A DNA stretch of 36,691 bases from Prorocentrum cordatum. Its lineage: Eukaryota; Sar; Dinophyceae; Prorocentrales; Prorocentraceae. Position 1 is the stretch's first letter, and the number at the start of each line of letters is the position of its first letter. The position numbers were made by a program, and so were the translations under genes. The notes under the pieces were generated by a model. The model was not told where the DNA came from. It worked only from the letters and a program-made list of their open reading frames with translations, and did no database searches. The DNA lies in contig CAUYUJ010018878.1 in assembly GCA_963575745.1 (NCBI GenBank), positions 52,501-89,191 of the forward strand, given 5' to 3'. Positions 9,361-17,134 of this stretch are shown in pieces.

Positions 9361-9577
9361 TCGGCGGCGAGCGGAGGGGGGGAAGGGAGAAGCGGCGGGC
9401 CTTCTCAGAAGGCTCGGGAGTCCCCCGGCCTTCTGACAAGTTTTTCTATAGGCGTTCCCCGAAGACAGACAACAAAAAACCTCTCAGAAGGCGCGAGGGC
9501 CGCGAGGGCCTCTGAGAAGTCCTGCCACCTTCTGAGGAGGCCTTCCCCTTCTCACTTCCCCCCCTGTCGCCGCCGAG
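9356..9577 (+). mobile_element. Element C, copy 1 (introner-like)
   Basis: Palindromic: GGCGGCGAGCGGAGGGGGGG at the left mirrors CCCCCCTGTCGCCGCC at the right, with repeated CCTTCTCAGAAGG words inside. On the plus strand it starts with GTAAGT and ends CGCCGAG, so it could be removed exactly as a 222-nt intron. Element I copy 1 begins three bases later. Confidence 0.7.
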
Positions 9578-9580
9578 CAC

Positions 9581-9742
9581 GTGGGAGTGACCCTAATTAG
9601 GCAAGAGTGACCTTGGGAGCGCGGCTTTCGGGGGGCGCGAGGGGGCCAGACTCCAGCGCGCAAGCCGCTGCTATCGCGTCGCAATTCGGCGATCCAGGGG
9701 GGGGGCAAGTGGGCCCGCTCCAGGGGTCACTCCCGCGTGTAG
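9581..9742 (+). mobile_element. Element I, copy 1 (introner-like)
   Basis: Termini GGGAGTGACCC and GGGGTCACTCCC are inverted repeats, with a second inner pair GAGTGACCTTGGGAGCGCGG / CCGCTCCAGGGGTCACTC. On the plus strand it begins GTGGGA and ends GTGTAG, giving GT...AG limits. Copy 2 is at 10102-10273. Confidence 0.7.
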
Positions 9743-9819
9743 TGGAGGGCAGCCCGAAGCCAAACATCTTGCCATCTCCCCTGAGATCCTGGCGTCCCAT
9801 TTTTCTCGAGCCGAGCGCC

Positions 9820-9852
9820 TGTGTAATTACTCCTTGCACTGTCCTTTGGACA
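9820..9852. other. Perfect small hairpin
   Basis: TCCTTGCA and TGCAAGGA flank a TGTCC/GGACA inner pair, giving an almost uninterrupted stem of about 13 bp with a tiny loop. Its role is unknown; it is not an evident terminator in a eukaryotic context. Confidence 0.6.
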
Positions 9853-9967
9853 CTGCAAGGATTCACGCTTGCGCCCGATCTGCAAGCGTTGCCGTCACGA
9901 GGGGGGGATCTGGGGGGAAGGTAACACGCGCCACCCCTGGGAGTATTAGAAGAACGAACACCGTCGC

Positions 9968-10090
9968 CCAGATCTGGGCCCCGAGGCCCTCTCAGATCGA
10001 TCTGGCTCGAGGAATCGCGCAGAAAAGTGGGGTCTGGGGCTACAGCCGTGATTTCTCACGGTCCTACAACTCTTTCGCATCTCTTACTTC
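9968..10090 (+). mobile_element. Element A, copy 3
   Basis: GGGCCCCGAGGCCCTCTCAG, ATCGATCTGG and GTGATTTCTCACGG appear in the same order as in copy 1 and inverted relative to copy 2. It is diverged but colinear. Confidence 0.65.
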
Positions 10091-10101
10091 TTCTGTCTCG
10101 G

Positions 10102-10273
10102 CTGCACGCAAGAGTGACACTAAGAGTGACCTTTGGTGCGCGGATTCAGGGGGCACAAGGTGGCCAACTCCGAGCGCGCAAGCAACCACTATCGCATCGC
10201 GCTCAGCGATCGGGGGGACCCCAGTGAGCCCGCACCAAAGGTCACTCTGGCGAAGGGTCACTCTTACGTGTAG
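10102..10273 (-). mobile_element. Element I, copy 2 (introner-like)
   Basis: Inverted termini CGCAAGAGTGACAC / GGGTCACTCTTACG and inner pair AAGAGTGACCTTTGGTGCG / CGCACCAAAGGTCACTCT. Read on the minus strand it starts GTAAGAG after CTACAC and ends TTGCGTGCAG, a canonical GT...AG pair. Read on the plus strand it would be GC...TAG. Confidence 0.75.
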
Positions 10274-10340
10274 TCGACTGCTGGTTTCCACCAGCTTTCC
10301 ACCAGCGGAGGCGGCCATCGGTTTTACTTCCGCCACTTCC
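10268..10340 (-). CDS. Candidate short exon between elements B and I
   Basis: On the minus strand it is bounded by the acceptor TTTCTTCTTCCAG, supplied by element B copy 4, and the donor CTACAC|GTAAGA, supplied by element I copy 2. One frame reads EVAEVKPMAASAGGKLVE followed by TSSRLH. Joining it to neighbouring candidates does not give a single unambiguous frame, so it may be a relic. The protein is unknown. Confidence 0.35.
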
Positions 10341-10343
10341 CTG

Positions 10344-10538
10344 GAAGAAGAAAGAACGCCAGAAACATAAACTTTTGGCGCTCCGCGCAGATTTCTCGGA
10401 TCCGCTCTGGACCTACCTCCCTGGCGCGCGGAGCGCGCCAGGGGCGGCGCCAGAGGCGCCGCCAGGGGAGGCCCAAGCGCGGATCCAACAACTCCGCGCG
10501 GAGCTCCGAAAGTTTATGTGCATAGCGTCTTTTCTTAT
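10344..10538. mobile_element. Element B, copy 4
   Basis: Full-length palindrome with outer arm GAAGAAGAAAGAACGCC, inner arm CATAAACTTTTGGCGCTCC mirrored by GAGCTCCGAAAGTTTATG, and the central double hairpin (CTGGCGCGCGGAGCGCGCCAG, GGCGGCGCCAGAGGCGCCGCC). Its outer left arm doubles as a pyrimidine-rich acceptor on the minus strand. Confidence 0.85.
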
Positions 10539-10580
10539 TATTGGATTTCTGCGGGCCTTCCGCCGAGGAAGAGATGCCAG

Positions 10581-10775
10581 CTTTGGCGGCGAGCAAGGGG
10601 GGATGTGAGGAGAAGGCCTTTTCAGAAGGCCGCGGGATTTCTCAGAAGCCCTCGCGCCTTCAGAGAGGCTTTTGGTGTGTCTTCGGAGAAGGCCTACAAA
10701 ACTTCTCAGAGGGCTGGGGGGCCTCCGAGCCTTCTGAGACGGCCCGCCCTTTCTCACTTCCCCCCCCTCGCTCAC
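10581..10775 (-). mobile_element. Element C, copy 2 (introner-like)
   Basis: Same palindrome as copies 1 and 3. Minus-strand limits are GTGAGCGAGGGG ... CTCGCCGCCAAAG, a GT...AG intron of 195 nt. The length is a multiple of three and the minus-strand frame from 10970 stays open through it, so retention would not stop translation. On the plus strand a GC...AG excision is also possible. Confidence 0.7.
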
Positions 10776-10998
10776 AGCCGACAGCTCCTTCGAACCTCGA
10801 CGGCAGAGCCCTCTCTGGAGCGCTCCAGGTGCACCTGGCCCCACGGCCCGTCCGGGGAGCGTCGGCGGCTCGAGCACGGAGCCGGCGCCTCTGGGAGCAG
10901 GGAGGCGCTCAGGCTGCCGCGGGACCCGGGAGTCCAGGCCTGCCAACGTTTGGCGAGCGGGCCTCATCAAGAGGGCGATGGAACAAACACTGATTTCA
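10776..10998 (-). CDS. Candidate exon between two C elements
   Basis: Bounded on the minus strand by the acceptor CGCCGCCAAG from element C copy 3 and the donor GGCT|GTGAGC from copy 2. One frame is open throughout (segments SIALLMRPARQTLAGLDSR and RRGSKELSA) and ends in phase 0 at the donor. The protein is not recognised and has high Arg/Pro/Gly content. The plus strand is also open, so a non-coding spacer is the alternative. Confidence 0.35.
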
Positions 10999-11200
10999 CT
11001 TGGCGGCGAGCGAGGGGGAATCAGAAGGCGGTCTTCTCAGAAGGCAGCGGGGTTTCTCAGAAACCCTCGCGCCTGCTGACAAGTGTTCTGCGTCTTCGGG
11101 GAACGCCTGTATAGAAAACTCTTTAGAAGGCCGCGGGACTTCGGAGCCTTCTGAGAAAGCCCGCCGCTTCTCACCTCCCCCCCGCTCGCCCCCGACTAAC
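10999..11200 (-). mobile_element. Element C, copy 3 (introner-like)
   Basis: Palindromic arms TGGCGGCGAGCGAGGGGG and CCCCCCGCTCGCCCCCG, with internal CTTCTCAGAAGG and AGCCTTCTGAGAA words. Minus-strand limits are GTTAGT ... CCAAG. It lies next to the minus arm of the inverted duplication, in the same relation as copy 1 to the plus arm. Confidence 0.7.
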
Positions 11201-11204
11201 GCGA

Positions 11205-11345
11205 GATGGCATAGCGAACTTCCGCGGTGGCTCACGCGGGCTGCCGGAACTGCACGCCACCTTGGAAACGAGGGCGCTCACGCGAAACCTTGCGCGGGCA
11301 GCTTACGCTCCAATCTCGGTGCGCGCGGCCCCGGCTTGTCGCCCA
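11205..11345 (-). repeat. Inverted duplication arm (minus)
   Basis: Reverse-complement partner of 9215-9360, aligned over about 130 bp including both potential donor sites. See that entry. Confidence 0.65.
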
Positions 11346-11529
11346 AATAGGGAGCAAGAGGCGGCATTGGCGGCCCCCTCATGAAGCGGCCTCCCTTCGC
11401 GCCATTCCTCCCGCACGCGCCGCCAGGGTGGAGAACAAGTAGGGGGTCGACCACGGGCCCTGTTCGTCGTTGCAGCGCGGCCTGGAGGCGAGAGAGCACG
11501 TTTGCATCCGCGGCGACAGCGGGACGCAT
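11289..11529 (-). CDS. Candidate 5' exon, unknown protein
   Basis: A minus-strand frame begins with ATG at 11529 and runs 80 codons to the donor CGCAAG|GTTTCG (segments MRPAVAADANVLSRLQAAL, GGACGRNGAKGGRF, APRLERKLPAQ). Its 3' end is shared with the plus arm at 9215-9360. The frame has moderate complexity and no internal repeat. Downstream exons in the same frame could not be assigned, and the assembly gap lies just upstream. The family is unknown. Confidence 0.35.
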
Positions 11530-11591
11530 GGAAGGGGGGCCAGGGCGGGGGGAAGGGGGGCCAGGGCGGGGGGGGGGGGGGGCGTCGCGTG

Positions 11592-11691
11592 NNNNNNNNN
11601 NNNNNNNNNNNNNNNNNNNNNNNNNNNNNNNNNNNNNNNNNNNNNNNNNNNNNNNNNNNNNNNNNNNNNNNNNNNNNNNNNNNNNNNNNNN
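11592..11691. other. Assembly gap (100 N)
   Basis: Exactly 100 N, flanked by a G homopolymer on the left and GA microsatellite on the right. This is typical of a default-size gap in a purine-rich region that resists sequencing. The true distance is unknown, and ORFs spanning it are meaningless. Confidence 1.
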
Positions 11692-11694
11692 GGG

Positions 11695-11727
<33 letters not shown>

Positions 11728-11894
11728 TAATGGCAGGATGACGGGAGGAAGAGGGAAGACAGAGAGAGAGAGAGAGAGACAGAGGAGGGGCGAGACCAGA
11801 AGAGGGGGAACCGGGAGGAGGAGAAGGAGGGAGGAGGGGAGGAGGAGGAGAGAGAGAGAGCGGAGGGGAGAGAGGGACTGGCAGTGGAGGGCGA

Positions 11895-11925
<31 letters not shown>

Positions 11926-11965
11926 GCAGAGAGAGAGGCAGAGAGAGAGAGGGAGGAGGGCAGGG
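11692..11965. repeat. GA/GGA microsatellite
   Basis: Long (GA)n runs mixed with GGAGGA, purine-only on the plus strand. From about 11970 to 12240 the sequence is GC-rich; a short minus-strand frame (SDVVLAHGRPSLPRASPRG) is the only protein-like stretch and is not recognised. Confidence 0.95.
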
Positions 11966-12496
11966 CTGCTGGCGAGGGAAGGGGCAGGGCTGCAGAAGGG
12001 CAAAGGGGGTGCCCGCGGAGGCCTCCGACGGCCGCCCGGGCACGGTCCGCCCGCGGTGCCGCGCGGGGATGCCCGCGGGAGGCTCGGGCGGCCGTGCGCG
12101 AGCACCACGTCGCTGGCCATCGCTCGAGCGTCCATTTCCTGTGCTTTTTTCGGTTTCATTGGTTTTTTCGCCCTATGATCAAGCATGCTCCTCGATGGTC
12201 CTCGCCGAAGGAAAAAAATGCACGCAGGTCGCGAGGGAGAGACGCAGAGATCCGCCGGCCCCCTTGTGGGGCCACCAGGCTGTAGGCGCGGGTTCGCAGT
12301 TTCCTGTACCAGTTGTAGCTTGTAGTTTCCAGTGTTACAGCTCTGCTTCTTGCTGGTTACTGTAACTAGTTGACTTCTTGCTGGTTACTGTAACTAGTTG
12401 ATTGACCGCGCGAGGGGGGGGAGGCCCAAACAACACTTTTAGCGTCCCCTGGGCGCGTTGTCTGAATTGCTGGGGGGGCTCGAAATCTACACCCCT

Positions 12497-13118
12497 CACG
12501 CAGATCCGCGGGGTCAGGGTCCAAAAACACATGCAGACCCGCGGGGTCAGGGTCCAAAAACACAGGGGATTTGCCACATTTCTGAAATTCGGTGCCACCC
12601 CTCACGCAGATCCGCGGGGTCAGGGTCCAAAAACACAGGGGATTTGCCACATTTCTGAAAATTCGGTGCCACCCCTCACGCAGATCCGCGGGGTCAGGGT
12701 CCAAAAACACAGGGGATTTGCCACATTTCTGAAATTCGGTGCCACCCCTCACGCAGATCCGCGGGGTCAGGGTCCAAAAACAAATGGGATTTGCCACATT
12801 TCTGAAATTCGGTGCCACCCCTCACGCAGATCCGCGGGGTCAGGGTCCAAAAACACAGGGATTTGCTACATTTCTGAAATTCGGTGCCACCCCTCACGCA
12901 GATCCGCGGGGTCAGGGTCCAAAAACACATGGATTTGCCACATTTCTGAAATTCGGTGCCACCCCTCACGCAGATCCGCGGGGTCAGGGTCCAAAAACAC
13001 ATGGGATTTGCCACATTTCTGAAATTCGGTGCCACCCCTCACGCAGATCCGCGGGGTCAGGGTCCAAAAACACAGGGATTTGCCACATTTCTGAAATTCG
13101 GTGCCACCCCTCACGCAC
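12497..13118. repeat. 73-bp tandem array, second locus
   Basis: Units start CACGCAGATCCGCGGGG at 12497, 12603, 12677, 12750, 12823, 12895, 12967 and 13040, with a shortened unit at about 12528 and a terminal partial at 13112; steps are 72-74 bp. All units share CCGCGGGG and GGTGCCACCCC, whereas the array at 806-1350 has GGCGGGG and GGTGG. Confidence 0.95.
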
Positions 13119-13124
13119 ATCCAT

Positions 13125-13235
13125 CGCAAGGCGTGGTAACCCACACTGCGAGTACTCCCTCGGCCCTTTAATCCCAAGGTGTGGTAACCAAGCTCGTAAA
13201 CCATACACGTCTGACCAATCGCCCTGTGTGGTAAC
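13125..13235. repeat. GTGTGGTAACC triple repeat
   Basis: GGCGTGGTAACC, GGTGTGGTAACC and TGTGTGGTAACC recur about every 45-55 bp between the array and the right end of element copy 2. Confidence 0.65.
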
Positions 13236-13469
13236 CCCTCTTGTGATCAGTTGGTTTTGCCGATTGCGAATCGGCCTCGCATGAAGTTCCGATACTGCTG
13301 CACGACAGCGCCAAAGCCTCATGACTTAGCTCTTCCATGGCCCATTCTCCGAGAGAGGGGGCCGGCGGCAGGGGGCGAAGCCCTTACGGATCCGAGGATC
13401 TAATTTTTTACCCGAATCTGGCAAGAAGCCCTGCGAAAATCCATGAGTATTGCATCTCCGGGCCTTCCT

Positions 13470-13625
13470 GGGGGTCCTTTGGAGCTCTTTGGGGCCGCCT
13501 TGGGGTTCTCCTGGGCCGTCCCAGGACCCTCTTGGGCCGTCTTGGCGGGCTTTGGGCCGTCTTGGGACCCCCTGGGGGGCCCTCCTGGGCCCAATGGTTT
13601 TTCCTGGAGTTCAGCCTCCTGGGCC
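13470..13625. repeat. TTGGGCCGTCTTGG minisatellite
   Basis: Loose tandem words TCTTGGGCCGTCTTGG, GGCCGCCTTGGGG and TCCTGGGCC at about 14-18 bp. Proline- or glycine-rich frames on either strand follow the repeat. Confidence 0.65.
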
Positions 13626-13751
13626 CGCTGTCGGACCCGGGGACCATCAGGCGTGGATCCCCGGGGCGCAGAAAAGCCATCCCAGGGGAAGGGTTCGGGA
13701 CCTGTCTGGGGCCGCGGGGTGGAAAAGTATCATATCGGGGGCTGTCTGGGG

Positions 13752-13992
13752 GGAGGGAGAGAGAGAGAGAGAGAAACAACAAAAAAAAAAAAACAACAAA
13801 AAAAGAGGGCGAGAGAGAGAGGGAGAGGGAGAGAGGGAGAGAAGGAGGGAGAGAAGGAGAGAGGGAGGGGAAGAGAAGGAGAGAGAGGGAGGGGGAGAGG
13901 AGAGAGAGAGAGAGAGAGCGAGAGGGAGAGAGGGAGAGAGGGAGAGGGAGAGAGGGACAGCGATAGAGGAAGAGAGGGAGGGGGAGAGGGCA
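13752..13992. repeat. GA microsatellite with internal A-rich run
   Basis: (GA)n interrupted by an AACAACAAAAAAAA stretch at about 13777-13805, then GAGAGG/GGAGAG repeats. Purine-only on the plus strand. Confidence 0.95.
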
Positions 13993-14102
13993 AGCTAGGT
14001 ACGCTCGCGTCATATCTGACGTCCTACCCCTCCCTCCCATCCCTTACCATGGCGCTGATTTTCTCTATCCGCGGACGCGTGTCGTAGCGGACCTGTGGCT
14101 CC

Positions 14103-14228
14103 GCGCGCGCGTGCGTAGTGGGTGGTGGTGCGCGTGCGTGCGTGCGTGTGTGTGCGTGGTTGTGGTGTGGTGGTGGTGGTGGTGGTGGTGGTGTGTTGGT
14201 GGTGGTGGTGGTGGTGGTGGTGGTGGTT
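14103..14228. repeat. GTGC then GGT microsatellite
   Basis: (CGTG)n grading into (GGT)n. It encodes poly-Trp, poly-Val or poly-His by frame and is not a gene. Confidence 0.95.
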
Positions 14229-14252
14229 CGGCGCGGTGGGGGCGGGCGGATG

Positions 14253-14420
14253 GGCGCGCGAGAAAGAGGCCCGCGCTGGGGCGAGAACGCCATCCTGAAC
14301 GACGGAGGCCAAACACCGATCCGAAAATGAGGCCCACGCTGCAGCGGGAGCACGATTCGGAACGATTCGGGAGCAGAAATGAGGCCGGCGCCTCAGCGAG
14401 AGCAGCATTTTGAAAAAAAA
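14253..14420. repeat. Three tandem units of about 57 bp
   Basis: AGAAAGAGGCCCGCGCTG, AAAATGAGGCCCACGCTG and GAAATGAGGCCGGCGCCTC recur with GCGAGA(A/G)C/GGGAGCAC after each. Strong divergence suggests age. Confidence 0.65.
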
Positions 14421-14542
14421 ACGCAGGCGAAAACCCAACTCCCGGGAATCCTGTGTGTAAAAAACAGTACGCGGGGGGGTGTCGAATACTTTCAGGCCGC
14501 CATCGGGGGAAGAGGGAGAGTAGTATTCATATTGAGCAATTG

Positions 14543-14690
14543 TGGAGGAGGGGGAGGAGGGAGAGAGAGAGAGAGAGGGGGGAGAGGGAGAGAGGGAGGG
14601 GGAGAGGGAGAGAGGACGAGAGAGAGGGAGAGAAAGAGGGAGAGAGGGAGAGAGGGAGAGATAGAGAGAGGGAGGGAGAAAAAAGAGAGA
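14543..14690. repeat. GA microsatellite
   Basis: GAGAGA and GGGAGA runs. The following 14690-15000 is GC-rich then AT-rich; no gene is recognised there. Confidence 0.95.
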
Positions 14691-15002
14691 GCGCCGTCGG
14701 CTGCACGCCAGACCGGCCGCAGGCAAGAGTGCCGTGTGCTGCGCGGCCTGCCGATGGCGGCGCGCGGCGTGGCGGCGCTTCGACGGCCCGCGTGCTCGGG
14801 CTTGGCCCCGCCGCGGCCCCGAAGGCCGCGCATGTCTGAAGGGGCCCCAGGACACACAAATAAATATATACAAATACAATAATTCCCAATAGTTTATCAT
14901 ATGTTCTGTGTTTTTGTCTTCCCCCCCACTTCCCATATTTTCTTCTTTTTTTTCCTGGGGAATCGAGGATTCATTGTGTCTGTGTGTTTCTTTTCCTCCT
15001 GA

Positions 15003-15042
15003 ATGTCAAGGGCCACTCCGGCGAGGGGTCGCTCTTGCGTGC
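15003..15042. mobile_element. Lone right end of element I
   Basis: GGCCACTCCGGCGAGGGGTC followed by GCTCTTGCGTG matches the right end of element I copy 2 (GGTCACTCTGGCGAAGGGTC, ACTCTTACGTG). No left end is nearby, so this is a truncated copy. Confidence 0.5.
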
Positions 15043-15068
15043 GGCCGACGCAGGGCGCCCAGCCTTAA

Positions 15069-15220
15069 GTCGGGCCTGTCCTCCTACAGGGGGGTTCTGG
15101 ACGAAAGAGTAAAGCTAGTCAAAGAGTACCCCAAAATGATCAAGCAATATGCCAATGATCGTCCCCAGAGTATCTTTTTACTATTTCTGAATACTCCTCC
15201 TGTAGAGGGACACGCCCGAC
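15069..15220. mobile_element. Element D, copy 1 with TTAA flanks
   Basis: Inverted termini GTCGGGCCTGTCCTCCTACAGG and the mirror CCTGTAGAGGGACACGCCCGAC, flanked on both sides by TTAA (15065-15068 and 15221-15224). The AT-rich interior contains ATCGTCCCCAGA, also kept in copies 3 and 4. No ORF; non-autonomous. Confidence 0.85.
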
Positions 15221-15250
15221 TTAAGCCCAGCCGTTGGTTTGTGTCCAGTC

Positions 15251-15500
15251 CAGGAGTTTCCCCTCGCATCGGCATCCTTGGGCTGGCGGCGCGCACAGGG
15301 GGGGGAGGGGGAGAGGGGAGGGCTTCTTGGGAGGAGGCTGCTTCTTAGGAGGCGCCCGCCCCACATCTACAGACTATCGACAAGGCCCGCGCCTCCTAAG
15401 AAGCTGGGATGCTTCTACGAAGCCTTCCCGTCCCCCCTCCCCCGACCCCCCCTCTGTGCATGGCCGACAGGAGTTTTCTCTCGCTTCGGCCTCCACGGGG
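15251..15500. mobile_element. Palindromic element between direct repeats
   Basis: A palindrome at about 15285-15465 pairs GCTGCTTCTTAGGAGGCGC with GCGCCTCCTAAGAAGC and CACAGGGGGGGG with CCCCCCTCTGTG. It is flanked by direct repeats of about 33 bp: CAGGAGTTTCCCCTCGCATC at 15251 and CAGGAGTTTTCTCTCGCTTC at 15468. Style and base use resemble element C, but it is a separate sequence. Confidence 0.65.
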
Positions 15501-15671
15501 CCGTCGCTGGGCCCCAGCAACATCAACGAAAAATCCGGGGCGCCAAACTAATCCCACCGGCCCTCTAGGCTGCGTGGTCCAACGGAGCTCCCCGCCACAA
15601 CCCCTCCTCTCTCTGCTCGGGGGAGGGGTCCATCCATCTCCCTAGGACCACCACGGACCACCAAGATCTCT

Positions 15672-16334
15672 CCTCCTCCTGCTCCTCCTCCTCCTCCTCT
15701 TCCTCCTCCCCTTCCTCCTCTCTCAAGCGGGACAATATGACCGTATGCTGCCCCAGACCCGTTCGGAAAAGCATTGGCAACGGCTGACACATCCAGGGCC
15801 GCATGCAAATTCCTCTTCCCCATCCCCCTCCTCCTCCTCCTCCTCCTCCTCCTCCTCCTCCTCCTCCTCTTCCTCCTCCTCCTCCTCCTCTTCATCCTCC
15901 TCCTCCTCCTCTTCTTCCTCCTCTTCTTCTTCCTCCTCCTCCTCCTCGTCCTCCCCTTCCTCACCTCGTGCTCCTCCTCCTCCATCACCTCCTCCTGCTC
16001 CCTCCCTCTCCTCCCTTCTCTCCTCTCTTTACCTCCTCTCTCCTACTCCTGCCTCCCTCCACCTCCTCCTCATGCTCCTCCTCCTCCTCCTCATCTCCTC
16101 CTCTCTCCTCTCCTCCTCCTCCTCTCTCATCCTCTCCTCTCCTCCTCCTCTCCGCCTCTCCTTCCTCCCCTCCTGCCCCTCCTCCCCCTCCTCCCCCTCC
16201 ATCACCTCCTCCTCCTCCTCCTCCTCCTCCTCTTCCTTCTCCTTCTCATCATCATTATCTTCCTCCGCCTCCTCCTCCTCTTCTTCGTTTTCCTCATCCT
16301 CGTTCTTCTCCTCCTCCTCCTCCTCCTCCTCCTC
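15672..16334. repeat. TCC microsatellite with internal unique block
   Basis: (CCT)n at 15672-15722, a 59-bp unique block at 15727-15785, then imperfect (TCC)n from 15822 to 16334. ORFs of 150-290 residues made of Ser, Leu, Pro or Glu exist in every frame and are artefacts. Confidence 0.95.
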
Positions 16335-16335
16335 C

Positions 16336-16386
<51 letters not shown>

Positions 16387-16567
16387 GCATCATCATCATC
16401 ATCATCAGCATCATCATCATCATCATCATGATCATGATCATCATCATCATCATCAACATCATCATCATCATCAGCATCATCATCATCATCATCATCCTGC
16501 GCCTCTCTCGTCCGGGGCAATCTGAACGAATATGTTCACAACCCGTTCGGGAAAACATTGGCAGCAT
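15727..16567. repeat. Direct repeats flanking the TCC/TCA array
   Basis: A CCGTTCGG(A/G)AAA(A/G)CATTGGCA core with related upstream sequence (GGGACAATATGACCGTATG / GGGGCAATCTGAACGAATATG) occurs at 15727-15785 and 16509-16567, bracketing the microsatellite. Confidence 0.75.
16335..16498. repeat. TCA microsatellite
   Basis: Nearly pure (TCA)n with rare TCATGA and TCAGCA variants, directly continuing the TCC array. Confidence 0.95.
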
Positions 16568-17001
16568 GGTGGTGCAGGAGCCCCTCCCCGATGACGTAAT
16601 GGTGTCAAGTCAACATTTGTCGAAGAGGACCCTAAGAAGACCCCTGTAGAGTGAACACGGCGCCAAGTCGACCTGCCCAACCTACCTTCTGACGGCGCAT
16701 GCAACAACTGTTCACGCCCTCCCCGCACCCCCGAAAGGCATCCAAGGAGGCTGTCGCACTATATGTTTCTACGCTGCCCTTATTAAGGCAACTCACCTGG
16801 TGATCGTAGCTGGATGGGCTGGTGTAGATACTTTTTGGTACGCGGGCGCGCGACGACGAGCCGAACGCCGAGCAAGCTAGGGCGAGGAAAAAACAGCGAG
16901 GCGAGCGGGCTGGTGTAGATGGGCGAAGCGTCAAGAATTGCCCCTGGGGGAGGCGTCACGACCTCTGGGAACATGCAACCCATCAGCCGCATGTGTCAGG
17001 G
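16568..17001. other. No recognised gene
   Basis: Mixed-composition spacer. The word GCGGGCTGGTGTAGAT at 16908 partly recurs at 16817 (GGGCTGGTGTAGAT). No splice-bounded coding piece or known element is identified. Confidence 0.4.
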
Positions 17002-17134
17002 CTCGAGCTAAACAGTGTTTTCCGTGATCGCTTTGTTTTCATTATCCTTCGTTCTGTCTTCGTTCTGCCGTTGCTGCGAAGCGAGATCAAAACGAAGAGG
17101 GCCAGAAGATCGCAAAAACACCGTTTAGCTCGAG
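17002..17134. mobile_element. 133-bp foldback element
   Basis: The left arm CTCGAGCTAAACAGTGTTTT mirrors the right arm AAAAACACCGTTTAGCTCGAG, with a further GATCGC/GCGATC-type match inside. Non-autonomous and single copy in the window. A plus-strand ORF that starts just upstream and runs to 17733 crosses it and is probably spurious. Confidence 0.75.

Larger units (their letters stand above)
12249..13392. mobile_element. Array-carrying element, copy 2
   Basis: Same architecture as 585-1458: left end GATCCGCCGGCCCCCTTGTG, the conserved CGCAGTTTCCTGTACCAGTT segment, GATTGACCGCGCGAGGGGGG, the 73-bp array, then CTCATGACTTAGCTCTT and the right end CCCTTACGGATC. The termini GATCCG/CGGATC are perfectly inverted here. 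Extra parts absent from copy 1 are a tandemly doubled GACTTCTTGCTGGTTACTGT-like segment at about 12350-12400 and the GTGTGGTAACC segment at 13125-13235. Confidence 0.75.

Noticed and set aside
11381-12186. ORFs spanning the N run
   Set aside because: Frame across an assembly gap of unknown length is meaningless; the remainder is GA repeat.
15745-16649. Long Ser-, Leu-, Pro-, Ile-, His- and Glu/Asp-rich ORFs
   Set aside because: They are translations of TCC and TCA microsatellites in each frame, with no unique protein sequence.
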